From: Actinomycetota bacterium
Lineage (GTDB): Bacteria; Actinomycetota; Actinomycetes; S36-B12; UBA10799
Direction of reading: 5' to 3'
Length of the DNA stretch: 64,000 bases
Assembly (NCBI GenBank): GCA_020636995.1
Contig: JACJWU010000004.1
Coordinates: 124,001 to 188,000 of the forward strand
In this document: positions 14,707-22,972 of the stretch, piece after piece
How the letters are laid out: each line of letters opens with the position of its first letter
How positions within the stretch are numbered: the first letter of the stretch is position 1
The notes under the pieces: generated by a model
Seen by the model: only the letters and a program-made list of their open reading frames with translations
What the model was told of the DNA's origin: nothing
Database searches by the model: none
Translations under genes and position numbers: made by a program

Positions 14707-16112
14707 TGCCGATCGCAGGGCCGCCGGCCCAACCGTCGCGGCGCGCGTTCCTGGCCGGACTGGCAGCCACCGTCGGCGCCGTCGGGGTGGCGGCGTGTTC
14801 GGAACAGACCGGCGGCCGGCCGGTGGCGGTCCCGGTCACCGAGAACGGCGACGGCGACCATCCCAACCTCGTGGTCATCGTCAGCGACGACCATCGCTGG
14901 GACCATGTGGGCTACCACCCGGATCACCCGGCGTTTCTCAGCACGCCGAACCTCGACCGGCTGGCAGAACAGGGGATGGTCGCGAACAACGCCTTCGTGA
15001 CCACCGCGCTGTGCAGCCCTTCGCGGGGGACCTTCCTCTCCGGGCAATACGCCAGCCAGCATGGCGTTCAGAACAACCTCACGGCCTGGAACCCGAACAC
15101 GCAGACATTTTTCGAGCCCTTGATGGCGGCCGGGTACGACTGCGCCTTCATCGGCAAGTGGCACATGCCCGGCCAGCTCCCGGATCTGCGCGGCGTCGAC
15201 ACGTTCATCACGTTCACCGCCGAGGAGGGTCAGGGGCAGTACGTGGACTGCCCTCTGCTGATCAACGGTGAGATGACGCAACGGCCTGGCACCTACATCA
15301 CCGACGATCTGACTGACCTGGCGCTGGAGTGGATCGACAGCCGCCCGCCCGGCAAGCCCTACGCCCTGTGGCTGGCACACAAGGCCGTTCACCACCGTTT
15401 CATCCCACCCGAGCGCTTCCGCGGGGCACTGGCTGACGCCGACCTCTCGAACCTGCCACCGGAGTCCTTCGCCTTCTTGTCACTGATGGACGAGAACATC
15501 TGGGAGGGAACGCTGGGCAACGTGCACAACCTCTATCGCAGGTACAACGAGACGCTGCTCGGCCTCGACGACCAGGTGGGGAGGTTGCTCGACGCGGTCG
15601 ATCTGGCGGACACCTACTTCGTCTACACCAGCGACAACGGCTACTCGTGGGGCGAACACGTGCTGACCGGCAAGCGGTGGGCCTATGAGGAGAACACCCG
15701 CGTGCCGTTCGTCGCGGCCGGGCCGGGAATCGAGCCGGACACGACCGACGCGATGATCCTCAACGCTGACGTCGCACCCACCTTGCTGGAGTGGGCGGGC
15801 GTGCAGGGGCTGCCGGCGGCGCAGGGACGGTCGGTAGCCGACGTTCTCACCGGCGGCGACGCAATCCGCGAGGAGTTCCTGTACGAGTACTTCCCCGACT
15901 ACCCGTACCACGTCCCGGGCATGCAGGCGGTGCGCGACGATCGGTGGCTGTACGTCGAGTACGACCGTGGCCGGGCACCGCAACTGTTCGACATCGTGGC
16001 CGATCCGCGGACGCAGGACGACGTGGCCGGGGAGAATCCGGAAGTGGCCGCGGACATGGCTGCCAGACTGCAAGCCCTACGGGAACGCGTCGCGGCCGGC
16101 GGTGTCGTGTGA
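14706..16112 (+). CDS. Tat-exported lipoprotein sulfatase (type I, formylglycine)
   Basis: The protein is 468 aa. The N-terminus has a twin-Arg signal (SRRAFLAGLAA) and a lipobox ending at Cys31 (GVAAC), so the mature enzyme is probably membrane-anchored outside the cell. The sulfatase core shows VSDDHRWD (metal Asp61/62) and CSPSR with Cys103 as the residue converted to formylglycine. Later come GKWHMPG, TSDNGYSWGEH and TGKRWAYEENTRVPF. It would cleave a sulfate ester of unknown substrate and needs a formylglycine-generating enzyme, not present here. Start ATG 14706 overlaps the thioesterase stop. Coupling of a surface sulfatase to intracellular acyl-CoA genes is unusual. Confidence 0.88.
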   Translation: MPIAGPPAQPSRRAFLAGLAATVGAVGVAACSEQTGGRPVAVPVTENGDGDHPNLVVIVSDDHRWDHVGYHPDHPAFLSTPNLDRLAEQGMVANNAFVTTALCSPSRGTFLSGQYASQHGVQNNLTAWNPNTQTFFEPLMAAGYDCAFIGKWHMPGQLPDLRGVDTFITFTAEEGQGQYVDCPLLINGEMTQRPGTYITDDLTDLALEWIDSRPPGKPYALWLAHKAVHHRFIPPERFRGALADADLSNLPPESFAFLSLMDENIWEGTLGNVHNLYRRYNETLLGLDDQVGRLLDAVDLADTYFVYTSDNGYSWGEHVLTGKRWAYEENTRVPFVAAGPGIEPDTTDAMILNADVAPTLLEWAGVQGLPAAQGRSVADVLTGGDAIREEFLYEYFPDYPYHVPGMQAVRDDRWLYVEYDRGRAPQLFDIVADPRTQDDVAGENPEVAADMAARLQALRERVAAGGVV

Positions 16113-16663
16113 GGGATCCCCGCGCGCTCGCTCTGGCGCTCGTGCCCGCCGCCATCGTCGTGGTGACATCCGTCTTCGTGCAGACCTTCGCCGGACGCTA
16201 CGAACTGCTTGGCGCGGCATACGCCCCGCTGCTGAACGCCGGGGTCCTACTGCGCGCGTTCGGGATGTTCGCCTCCGTGATCCTGGTGTGGGGCCTGCTG
16301 CGATCCCGCGGCGCCTCGCGCCCAGTGCTCGCTCTGGCGATCCTGTCCGGTCCGGTCTCCTACGGGATCACCGCGGCGCTCGACGCGCTGTCCTACTTCC
16401 CCGTCGGACAGGCGGCCTACTACGGGATCAACCCGATCGCGATGGCCACCGTCGCCGGGCAATGCGCGGCTGCAGCCGTCGCTGAGATGGCATGGCGCTG
16501 GTGGTCGCGGCATCGCGGACGGGAAGTCGGGTCACCGGTGACCTGGCGCATCGCTGCCGCATTCGGCGCTGGGCTACTGACCGTCTTCTTCACTGTGCTG
16601 TACCAGGGCGGGGTGCCGTTCTTCTACGTCTACCAGCGCGGGTACATGTTCCTGTTCACGTAG
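16109..16663 (+). CDS. Integral membrane protein (184 aa) coupled to the sulfatase
   Basis: Start GTG 16109 overlaps the sulfatase TGA. Five or so helices are visible: ALVPAAIVVVTSVFV, AFGMFASVILVWGLL, VLALAILSGPVSYGIT, a central IAMATVAGQCAAAAVA, and AAFGAGLLTVFFTVL. It ends in an aromatic FFYVYQRGYMFLF segment. The family was not recognised. The position suggests a role with the surface sulfatase, such as uptake or anchoring, but that is only inference. Confidence 0.65.
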   Translation: MRDPRALALALVPAAIVVVTSVFVQTFAGRYELLGAAYAPLLNAGVLLRAFGMFASVILVWGLLRSRGASRPVLALAILSGPVSYGITAALDALSYFPVGQAAYYGINPIAMATVAGQCAAAAVAEMAWRWWSRHRGREVGSPVTWRIAAAFGAGLLTVFFTVLYQGGVPFFYVYQRGYMFLFT

Positions 16664-16675
16664 CGTGGCTCGTCG

Positions 16676-16753
16676 AATCCGTGAGCACTTCGCAGATCCG
16701 GTAGCACTTCGGATGCGCGCAACGGCTCACGGATTTGCGAACGGCTCACGGAT
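16676..16753. terminator. Palindromic repeat cluster between convergent genes
   Basis: AATCCGTGAG (16676-16685) pairs perfectly with CTCACGGATT (16726-16735). In addition, AACGGCTCACGGAT is repeated directly at 16721-16734 and 16740-16753, and GTGAGCACTTCG/GTAGCACTTCGG form two related units between. It sits between the 3' ends of two convergent genes, so a bidirectional terminator is plausible. Its construction (two direct units of about 20 bp, then two inverted ones) resembles the array at 8795-8974. Confidence 0.5.
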
Positions 16754-16757
16754 GTGG

Positions 16758-17954
16758 CTAGCGCCGCACCGGCGGCGCGTCCTTCGGCGCCATGAGGGCC
16801 CCGATCTCGCGGAAGATGCCGTCGCTGGCGTTGGGGTAGTTGCCGTCGGCGTCGAACGCCTTCTGATCGAAGGTGACCGCGACCGCGATGGCCACATCCT
16901 TCTTCGGCAGGTAGGCCATGGTCGCCGCGTAGCCGCCGAGCAACGGGTTCTGGAGCATCCACTCGCCGGACCGGACGATACCGAGACCGTAGTTGTAGCC
17001 CACCGACTGTGTGAAGCACGACGGCGTGCAGTTGTCCTCGCGCTGGCCGAAACCGATCAACCGGGACTTCGTCATCGCCCGGTAGCTCTTCTTCGACAGC
17101 AACTTCCCGGTACCGATTAGCCGGGCACTGCGCGCGAGATCGAAGATGTCGGTGGTCTGTGTCGCCCCGACCGGCGTGCCCCAGGCCATGCTCCAGTGTG
17201 TGGACTCCTCATAGAACTGCGTCGTGGCCGGCAGGTCGAGGTAACCGCGGCGCTCCGAGGAAAAGGCGTGCAGAACCGGGGCGGGGATCTCACTTGTCTG
17301 GTTTGCGACCGTTGCCTTCAGACCCAGAGGCGTCAGAACCTCGCGCTTGAGCAGAGTCGCCAGAGGTGCCCGCCCGACCTTCGCGAGGATCCGGCCGAGG
17401 AGCATGAAGTTGGTGTGCGAGTAGCTCCAGTTCGTCCCGGGCTCGAAAAGGACCGGCTTGGAGAACGCGATCTTCAGGCGTTCCTTGTACGTCCACTCGT
17501 GGAAGGGGTCCTTCTCGAAGGCGAGCTCAAATGCGGGATCCCGCTCATAGTCCGGGTACCCGGTCGTCTGGTTGGCGAGCATCTTCAACGTCACGCGGTC
17601 GGCGTTCGGCAAGTCCGGCAGCCACTCGTCGATGGTGTCGTCGAGGGACACCTTGCCCTGGTCCACGTACTTCAGCAGCAGGGTGCTCACGTACGCGAAG
17701 GCCACGGCACCGTTGCGGAACCGCATGCGCTTGGTCGCCCGGATACCGTCCAGCGATGTCCCGTAGGCGCGGGTGGTGACCACCTTGTCGCCCCGGGTGA
17801 CCCGGACGATGACAGCGCGTAGGTGTTCATCCCGCTTCGCCTCCCGCACGATCCGGTCGATCGCCTCCGGCTTGCTCTCGGCGCCCGCTGCCGCCGTCGG
17901 GAAGAGCAGGCCGGCAGCCAGCATTCCCACACCCAACACCCGCAATCCGCGCAT
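16758..17954 (-). CDS. Secreted beta-lactamase/PBP-fold protein lacking the SxxK motif
   Basis: The protein is 398 aa with a signal peptide (cleavage near AAAGA, residue 25). The overall pattern is class C beta-lactamase/esterase-like: YVDQGKVSLDDTIDEWLP, LANQTTGYPDY and FEPGTNWSYSHTNFMLLGRIL (the second motif Tyr178). The position of the catalytic S-x-x-K, normally GS-x-TK, reads NGAVAFAY: Ser is Ala83 and Lys is Phe86. The C-terminal KTG/HTGG motif is also unclear (LGGYAATMAYLP). The fold is retained but standard acyl-enzyme catalysis is not expected. It may be a binding protein or a remodelled enzyme. The gene is convergent with the membrane protein at 16109. Confidence 0.8.
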   Translation of the reverse strand: MRGLRVLGVGMLAAGLLFPTAAAGAESKPEAIDRIVREAKRDEHLRAVIVRVTRGDKVVTTRAYGTSLDGIRATKRMRFRNGAVAFAYVSTLLLKYVDQGKVSLDDTIDEWLPDLPNADRVTLKMLANQTTGYPDYERDPAFELAFEKDPFHEWTYKERLKIAFSKPVLFEPGTNWSYSHTNFMLLGRILAKVGRAPLATLLKREVLTPLGLKATVANQTSEIPAPVLHAFSSERRGYLDLPATTQFYEESTHWSMAWGTPVGATQTTDIFDLARSARLIGTGKLLSKKSYRAMTKSRLIGFGQREDNCTPSCFTQSVGYNYGLGIVRSGEWMLQNPLLGGYAATMAYLPKKDVAIAVAVTFDQKAFDADGNYPNASDGIFREIGALMAPKDAPPVRR

Positions 17955-18010
17955 GACTCTCCTTGATCCGGTGAGCCAGAGTCAATCACACGCGCCAGAG
18001 GCCCTCGGGA

Positions 18011-19156
18011 TCACAGCCCCAGATCGCGGCCGATCAGTTCCTTCATGATCTCGTTGCTGCCCGCCCAGATCTTCGTCACACGCGCATCCCGCCACGCACG
18101 CGCCACCCGATACTCGTTCATGTACCCGTACCCGCCGTAGAGCTGAACGCAGGCATCGATGACGTCGTTCTGCACCTCTGCGGACCACCACTTCGCCTTC
18201 GCCGCGTCGACCGCCGTCAGTTCACCGGCGTTGAACGCCATCACGCACTGATCCACGTAGGCGCGCGAGACCTCCAGCTTCGTCTGCAGCTCGGCGGCGA
18301 GGAACTTGTTGTGCTGGAAACTGCCCACCGGCTGTCCGAACGCCTTGCGTTCCTTGATGTAGTCCAGGGTCTCCTCGAAGACCGACCATGCGTGCGCGAT
18401 GTTCGAAACGGCTGCACCGAGCCGTTCTTGCGGAAGCCGCTGCATCATGTGGATGAAGCCCATGTTGAGTTCACCGATCATGTTCGCCGCGGGCACGCGC
18501 ACGTTGTCGAAGAACAACTCCGCGGTGTCGCTCTCGGTCTGGCCGACCTTGTCGAGCTTGCGCCCACGGGTGAAGCCCGGCATGCCGGTCTCGACGCCGA
18601 AGAGCGTGATGCCCTTGGCGCCGGAGCCCGGGGTGGTACGCGCGGCCACCACCACGAGGTCCGCCGAGTAGCCGTTGGTGATGAACGTCTTGGACCCGTT
18701 GATGACCCAGTCGTCGCCGTCCTGCACCGCTGTCGTGAGCAGTGCCGCGAGGTCCGACCCGCCGCTCGGCTCGGTCATTCCAATGGCGGTCACGAGTTCG
18801 CCGCTGCAGAACCGAGGCAGCCAGCGCTCCTTCTGCTCGTCGGTGCACAGATCCGCCAGGTACGGCGCCACGATGTCGGCGTGGATGCCCAGGCATGAGG
18901 ACAGCGCGGCGGACACCGAGGACAGTTCCTCACTCAGCACGGCGTTGAAACGGTAGTCCTGCGCGTCGGAGCCGCCGAACTCCTCTGGAATCTCCAGACC
19001 GAGGAAACCCTGCCTACCGGCGCTGATCCAGATATCACGAGGAAAGGCCTTGGCCTCGATGAACTCCTCCATGCGCGGACGGATCTCCCGGTCAACCCAC
19101 GTCCTGGCGGAGAGGCGGAACGCCTCGTGGTCCTCGCCGAAGATCGTCCTGTTCAT
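18011..19156 (-). CDS. Acyl-CoA dehydrogenase
   Basis: The protein is 381 aa, full length for the family, a FAD enzyme that desaturates an acyl-CoA at the alpha-beta bond. Signatures include the flavin-contact AIGMTEPSGGSDLA, VINGSKTFITNG, and RKAFGQPVGSFQHNKFLAAEL. The C-terminal YGGYGYMNEYRVARAWRDARV carries the catalytic Glu after YGG-x-GY. The start is ATG 19156. It is divergent from a TetR gene with a 50-bp shared promoter region containing a dyad, so TetR control is likely. Chain length cannot be deduced. Confidence 0.93.
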   Translation of the reverse strand: MNRTIFGEDHEAFRLSARTWVDREIRPRMEEFIEAKAFPRDIWISAGRQGFLGLEIPEEFGGSDAQDYRFNAVLSEELSSVSAALSSCLGIHADIVAPYLADLCTDEQKERWLPRFCSGELVTAIGMTEPSGGSDLAALLTTAVQDGDDWVINGSKTFITNGYSADLVVVAARTTPGSGAKGITLFGVETGMPGFTRGRKLDKVGQTESDTAELFFDNVRVPAANMIGELNMGFIHMMQRLPQERLGAAVSNIAHAWSVFEETLDYIKERKAFGQPVGSFQHNKFLAAELQTKLEVSRAYVDQCVMAFNAGELTAVDAAKAKWWSAEVQNDVIDACVQLYGGYGYMNEYRVARAWRDARVTKIWAGSNEIMKELIGRDLGL

Positions 19157-19170
19157 CGCATCTCCTCATC

Positions 19171-19185
19171 TAAGCAAGCGCTTAC
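19171..19185. promoter_or_regulatory. Probable TetR operator between divergent genes
   Basis: The stretch TAAGCAAGCGCTTAC at 19171-19185 contains the perfect palindrome AAGCGCTT (19176-19183) with TAAG/CTTAC flanks on either side. It lies in the 50-bp gap between the acyl-CoA dehydrogenase and TetR starts, where it would cover both promoters. Similar AAGCGCTT-centred dyads are operators for TetR-type lipid regulators. Binding is inferred. Confidence 0.6.
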
Positions 19186-19206
19186 TCATGATGGTACTGT
19201 GCTCGC

Positions 19207-19809
19207 GTGCAGGAGGTCAGCCAGGCGAGGGCCCGGGGTGTCGATACCCGCGAACGCCTTCTGAGCGCCGCCGGTGAGGCGTTCGCGTCGCGCGGCTTTC
19301 ACGCCACGACCACTCGCGACATCGCCGCCACAGCGGGCATGAGCCCGGCAGCGGTCTACGTTCACCACCAGTCCAAGGAGGAACTGCTCTACCTGATCGC
19401 ACTTGAGGGTCACCAGCAGACGCTCGCACTGGTGACGAGGGCGATCTCCGAGCACACCGAGCCCGCCGAGCAACTGCGAACAGCCGTGCGCGCCTACGTC
19501 ACTTTCCATGTCGAAGAACACGCGATCGCCAGGGTCATCAACTACGAACTGGTATCCCTCACCGACGAACACCGGCGCGAGATCGACGCCTTGCGACGAG
19601 CCATCCGCCACAAGGTGCAGTCGGTGGTCGTCCGGGGCGTGGCAGACGGGTCGTTCGACACGCCCGATCCGAAGATGGCCGCGATGGCGATCCTCTCGCT
19701 CGGCATAGACATCGCCCGCTGGCATCGCGTCGAGGCCTCCTGGCCGGCTCGACGCATCGTAGCCTTCTACACCGACCTGGCTCTACGCATAGTGGGGAGA
19801 ACATCATGA
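19207..19809 (+). CDS. TetR-family transcriptional regulator
   Basis: The protein is 200 aa with start GTG 19207. The N-terminal HTH is typical: RLLSAAGEAFASRGFHATTTRDIAATAGMSPAAVYVHHQSKEELLY. The C-terminal ligand domain is helical and of ordinary length. It is divergent from the acyl-CoA dehydrogenase and overlaps the SDR gene downstream (ATGA). It probably controls both directions in response to an acyl-CoA-type ligand; the ligand is unknown. Confidence 0.9.
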   Translation: MQEVSQARARGVDTRERLLSAAGEAFASRGFHATTTRDIAATAGMSPAAVYVHHQSKEELLYLIALEGHQQTLALVTRAISEHTEPAEQLRTAVRAYVTFHVEEHAIARVINYELVSLTDEHRREIDALRRAIRHKVQSVVVRGVADGSFDTPDPKMAAMAILSLGIDIARWHRVEASWPARRIVAFYTDLALRIVGRTS

Positions 19810-20567
19810 GCGTGCTCGACAGTTTCCATCTCGACGATCGGGTGGCACTGGTCACCGGCGCCTCGTCGGGACTCGGGGTGGCGATCGCCGTCGCCTTGGC
19901 CGAAGCCGGATGCGATGTGGTGGTGGGTGCCCGCCGTGTGGATCGGTTGGCGGAGACGGTGTCGAGGATCGAAACCACGGGGCGACAGGCCCTTGCAGTG
20001 GCCACCGACGTGTCGGACCCTGAAGATTGCGCGGCTATGGTCGACGCGGCGATGGAACGCTTCGGTCGGGTGGACGTCCTGGTGAACAATGCGGGGATCG
20101 GCACCGCAGTACCGGCCACGAAAGAGAGCCCTGAGCAGTTCCGCGAGGTCATCGACATCAACCTCAACGGCTCCTACTGGATGGCGCAGGCCTGCGGCCG
20201 GGTGATGCAACCGGGTAGCAGCGTGATCAACATCAGCAGCGTGCTCGCGCTCACGACCGCGGGCCTCCCGCAAGCGGCGTATGCAGCAAGCAAGTCCGGG
20301 CTACTCGGGCTGACCCGCGATCTGGCCCAGCAGTGGGCCGCCCGCAAGGGGATCCGGGTCAATGCCATCGCCCCGGGCTTCTTCCCCACCGAGATGACCG
20401 ACGAGTACCTCCCGGGTTACGTCGAGTCGCTTCACCATCGCATCCTGCTCGGCCGCATGGGTGAACTGTCCGAGCTGGCCGCGGCGGTCGTGTTCCTCGC
20501 CAGCCCGGCCGCCGGCTACATCACCGGCCAGGTGATCGTTGTCGACGGGGGCGTGACGATCGCATGA
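19806..20567 (+). CDS. Short-chain dehydrogenase/reductase (classical SDR)
   Basis: The protein is 253 aa, a normal classical SDR. It has the cofactor motif TGASSGLG (about 18-25), NNAG (about 95-98), the catalytic Ser in INISSV, the catalytic YAASK, and the C-terminal YITGQVIVVDGG. An Arg pair after the second strand (GARRVDRL) favours NADP(H). Gene order TetR-SDR-SGNH hydrolase, opposite an acyl-CoA dehydrogenase, suggests a hydroxyacyl or lipid-type substrate. Start ATG 19806 overlaps the TetR stop, and the stop overlaps the next ATG. Confidence 0.92.
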   Translation: MSVLDSFHLDDRVALVTGASSGLGVAIAVALAEAGCDVVVGARRVDRLAETVSRIETTGRQALAVATDVSDPEDCAAMVDAAMERFGRVDVLVNNAGIGTAVPATKESPEQFREVIDINLNGSYWMAQACGRVMQPGSSVINISSVLALTTAGLPQAAYAASKSGLLGLTRDLAQQWAARKGIRVNAIAPGFFPTEMTDEYLPGYVESLHHRILLGRMGELSELAAAVVFLASPAAGYITGQVIVVDGGVTIA

Positions 20568-21334
20568 GGCTGGTGTGTGTCGGAGATTCCTTCACGGAAG
20601 GCGTGGCGGACGAACTGCGTCCCGACGGCGAATACCGCGGGTGGTCCGATCGGGTGGCCGCTGCCATGGCCGGAGTCGAGCCGGTGGAGTACGCCAATCT
20701 CGCAGTGCGCGGGAAGCTCCTGGACCAGGTCGTCGAGGAGCAAGTACCGGACGCCGTGGCGTTGCGGCCCGACATCCTGACCTTCCACGCCGGTGGCAAC
20801 GACGTGCTGCGCAGGGGCACCGACCTGCCTGACCTGTTCCGCCGCTACGACGAGTCGGTCGGCGAGATCTGCACCGCCGACCGACAGGTGGTGCTTTTCA
20901 CGTGCCTCACCCGCGCTGGCGGCAGTGGCCGTTTGGCCGACGCGATCGCCGAACGACTTGAGGCGTTCAACGACAACGTCCGTGAAGTCGCTGCATCACG
21001 TGGCGCCCTGGTGGTGGACATCGCCACTGCCGACGCCTTCGACGATCGGCGCCTGTGGAACGCTGACCGCCTGCACCTGAACGCCGAGGGCCACAAGCGG
21101 GTCGCCGCCGCAGTACTTGAGTCACTCGGGATGCCGTCAGAGGTGCGATGGCGCGAACCGCTGCCTTCGGTCAAGGCCCGTGGCACGGTACGGGATCTGG
21201 TGGCCGACGTGCAGTGGGCCGGCAGCCACCTCGCGCCATGGGTGCTGCGTCGACTGCGCGGCGTATCCAGCGGGGACGGCCGGGTGGCCAAACAACCGGA
21301 GTTGCGCGAGGTGCGGACTGAGGGGGCGGGTTAA
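20564..21334 (+). CDS. SGNH/GDSL hydrolase, cytoplasmic
   Basis: The protein is 256 aa without a signal peptide. The four SGNH blocks are visible: GDSFTEG (Ser in block I), a Gly in NLAVRG, GGND (block III), and DRLHLN (block V Asp/His). It is probably an esterase or acyl-thioesterase. The last 60 residues (after EGHKRVAAAVLESLG) form a basic extension outside the fold. ATGA overlap with the SDR gene indicates co-translation. It is the last gene of the TetR operon. Confidence 0.9.
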   Translation: MRLVCVGDSFTEGVADELRPDGEYRGWSDRVAAAMAGVEPVEYANLAVRGKLLDQVVEEQVPDAVALRPDILTFHAGGNDVLRRGTDLPDLFRRYDESVGEICTADRQVVLFTCLTRAGGSGRLADAIAERLEAFNDNVREVAASRGALVVDIATADAFDDRRLWNADRLHLNAEGHKRVAAAVLESLGMPSEVRWREPLPSVKARGTVRDLVADVQWAGSHLAPWVLRRLRGVSSGDGRVAKQPELREVRTEGAG

Positions 21335-21357
21335 TCGCCTGGCCTGCCGCCGCCTCC

Positions 21358-21449
21358 TCCCCCCGTTGATTGTTGCGCGGTTGCGGGTTTCGGGTTCTGG
21401 GATCGGTAACCGTGCAGCAGTGAACTGTATGCATCGGCCGGTCCGGGAT
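21358..21449 (+). repeat. 92-bp direct repeat, copy 1
   Basis: This copy is 90 of 92 identical to 21481-21572, at an offset of 123 bp. It begins with a C-run followed by GTTGATTGTTGCGCGG, includes GATCGGTAACCGTGCAGCAG and an ATGCAT palindrome, and ends GGTCCGGGAT. The 323-bp gap 21335-21657 holds only these copies and a 31-bp linker. I see no gene in it. Confidence 0.85.
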
Positions 21450-21480
21450 GGGTGGCCACCTTCTTCGGTTTGGTACTGCT

Positions 21481-21572
21481 TCCCCCCGTTGATTGTTGCG
21501 CGGTTGCGGGTTTCGGGTTCCGGGATCGGTAACCGTGCAGCAGTCAACTGTATGCATCGGCCGGTCCGGGAT
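21481..21572 (+). repeat. 92-bp direct repeat, copy 2
   Basis: Second copy of the unit at 21358-21449, with two substitutions (C for T, C for G). The copies are clean direct repeats without inverted ends and no integrase is nearby, so their origin is unclear. The hemerythrin gene ends 86 bp to the right. Confidence 0.85.
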
Positions 21573-21657
21573 ATGTGTCCACGTTCCCGGGGCCACCACC
21601 AATCCCCTGGGCATCTCCCAGGTCGGTGTCCTGGTCAACCTCGAGGACCCATACGTC

Positions 21658-22299
21658 TCAGGCCGCCGTCCCCCAAGCACCCTGACACGCCGAGCGGTAG
21701 CGGGGTCCGTAACGGCGCTGCATGAACCACAGTACGGGCGCCGGGATCGTTCCTCGCACCGCCCAGACCCGGCTCTCATCGAGCCCGTCAAGCCACCACA
21801 TGGCCGTGAGGCTCTGGTCGGTGAACGCCATGCCCTTGCGGAAGTGGTTCTTCTCGAGGTACTTCCAGTCCGCCTCGTCCAAGGTCCGTAGCACGATCGG
21901 CATGAGCTCTTGCTCCTCGTGATCGAGGTGCGGCAAGGTCGCGGCTCGCATCTGCTCGACGGCCTGCTTCAGCACCGACTCGTCGGACCGGCCCTCGCCG
22001 TAGTCGAACAGCGTCGACCGTAAGGTGTCCGATGCCGACGCCAGGGCGGCATGCTCGGTCTCCATCTCGTCGACGAGTGGCTGCAGATCCGGCCGCTTGG
22101 CCAGAACTCGCGGCCAGACCCCCTCGTCCTCGCCCACGTGATGGTGGTGCAGGACGTCGAGGATCCAGGTGCCGTGCTCACGGACAGCAGTCCGCCGCTG
22201 GGGAGGTTGGGGCTGTTCGGCCACCATCTGGAGCCGGTCGAGGTCTCGACGCAGTGCGTCGTGGATGATCGCGTTCAGTTCGTCGTGAGGGTTCGGCAT
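21658..22299 (-). CDS. Hemerythrin (HHE) domain protein
   Basis: The protein is 213 aa. HHE-type metal ligands are visible: a first His near the N-terminus (IIHDALRRDLDRL), LHHHHVGEDEGVWP, ETEHAAL and LPHLDHEEQELMP. These support a di-iron, oxygen- or NO-sensing four-helix bundle of the actinobacterial type. The C-terminal 60 residues (WWLDGLDES, then FMQRRYGPRYR) form an extra segment often seen in this subgroup. It is divergent from the TetR gene at 22374 with 74 bp between. Confidence 0.85.
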   Translation of the reverse strand: MPNPHDELNAIIHDALRRDLDRLQMVAEQPQPPQRRTAVREHGTWILDVLHHHHVGEDEGVWPRVLAKRPDLQPLVDEMETEHAALASASDTLRSTLFDYGEGRSDESVLKQAVEQMRAATLPHLDHEEQELMPIVLRTLDEADWKYLEKNHFRKGMAFTDQSLTAMWWLDGLDESRVWAVRGTIPAPVLWFMQRRYGPRYRSACQGAWGTAA

Positions 22300-22336
22300 G
22301 ATCTGACCTCCTACGGGATGTTGCGAGTCTACCTAT

Positions 22337-22369
22337 TTGATTGTTACAGTCAAGCAATTAAAAGGAGAC
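22337..22369 (+). promoter_or_regulatory. Operator-like dyad and strong ribosome-binding site
   Basis: TTGATTG (22337-22343) and CAAGCAA (22351-22357) form a 6-of-7 inverted repeat around TTACAGT. It is followed by the SD AAAAGGAG (22360-22367) 6 bp before ATG 22374. The AT-rich dyad stands out in GC-rich DNA and is a likely autoregulatory site for the TetR protein, and perhaps for the divergent hemerythrin gene. Confidence 0.5.
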
Positions 22370-22373
22370 ATCC

Positions 22374-22961
22374 ATGAGCCCTCGGCCCTACCGCATGACC
22401 CAACGGGCACAGTCGGTCGAGCAAACGCGCGGCCGGATCCTGCGGGCGGCCCTGGCCGAGTATGCGATCCACGGGATCGACGGCACCTCCATGCAGGCCG
22501 TCGCCCGCCGCGCCGACGTGGCATCGGGCACGGTCCTGTACCACTTCCCTACCCCGGAAGAACTCGCCGATGCAGTCATCGCGGACAGCGCCGAACGCAT
22601 GGCACTGCCCACGGCCGAGTCCATCGACGACTCTGCCCCGCTGTCCGAGCGGATCCGGACGCTGACCGAGGAACTCTTCCGGGTCTACGCCGGCACGGAC
22701 GCGGAGTTCCACATGTGGACGAAGAGCCGAGAGCACCCCGCTCTGCGCACGTGGGAGCTCTGGTACTACGAGACCTACGGCAAGGCACTGAGCGTGGCTC
22801 TCGGCGAGCACGCCGCGCACCCGCGGGCCCTGCAGATCGCCTCCGCACTCATCGACCCGGGCTTCCGCGCGAGCCTGCTGCAGCGCGGACTCGACGAGCA
22901 GGAAGCGGTCGACGAAACCGTGCGCTTGGTACTGGCTTGGCTGGATTCCGACACCACCTGA
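22374..22961 (+). CDS. TetR-family transcriptional regulator
   Basis: The protein is 195 aa. The HTH is clear: RILRAALAEYAIHGIDGTSMQAVARRADVASGTVLYHFPTPEELADAV. The ligand domain is short and rich in aromatic residues (MWTKSREHPALRTWELWYYETYG). It is followed after 11 bp by an alpha/beta-hydrolase gene with its own AAAGGAG site, so the two form an operon. It probably represses the hydrolase until the hydrolase's substrate or a relative appears. Confidence 0.9.
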   Translation: MSPRPYRMTQRAQSVEQTRGRILRAALAEYAIHGIDGTSMQAVARRADVASGTVLYHFPTPEELADAVIADSAERMALPTAESIDDSAPLSERIRTLTEELFRVYAGTDAEFHMWTKSREHPALRTWELWYYETYGKALSVALGEHAAHPRALQIASALIDPGFRASLLQRGLDEQEAVDETVRLVLAWLDSDTT

Positions 22962-22972
22962 AAGGAGAAATC

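Noticed and set aside
21358..21572. Considered as attachment sites of an integrated element
   Set aside because: Only 31 bp lie between the copies, there is no integrase or tRNA nearby, and the repeats are much longer than usual att cores.
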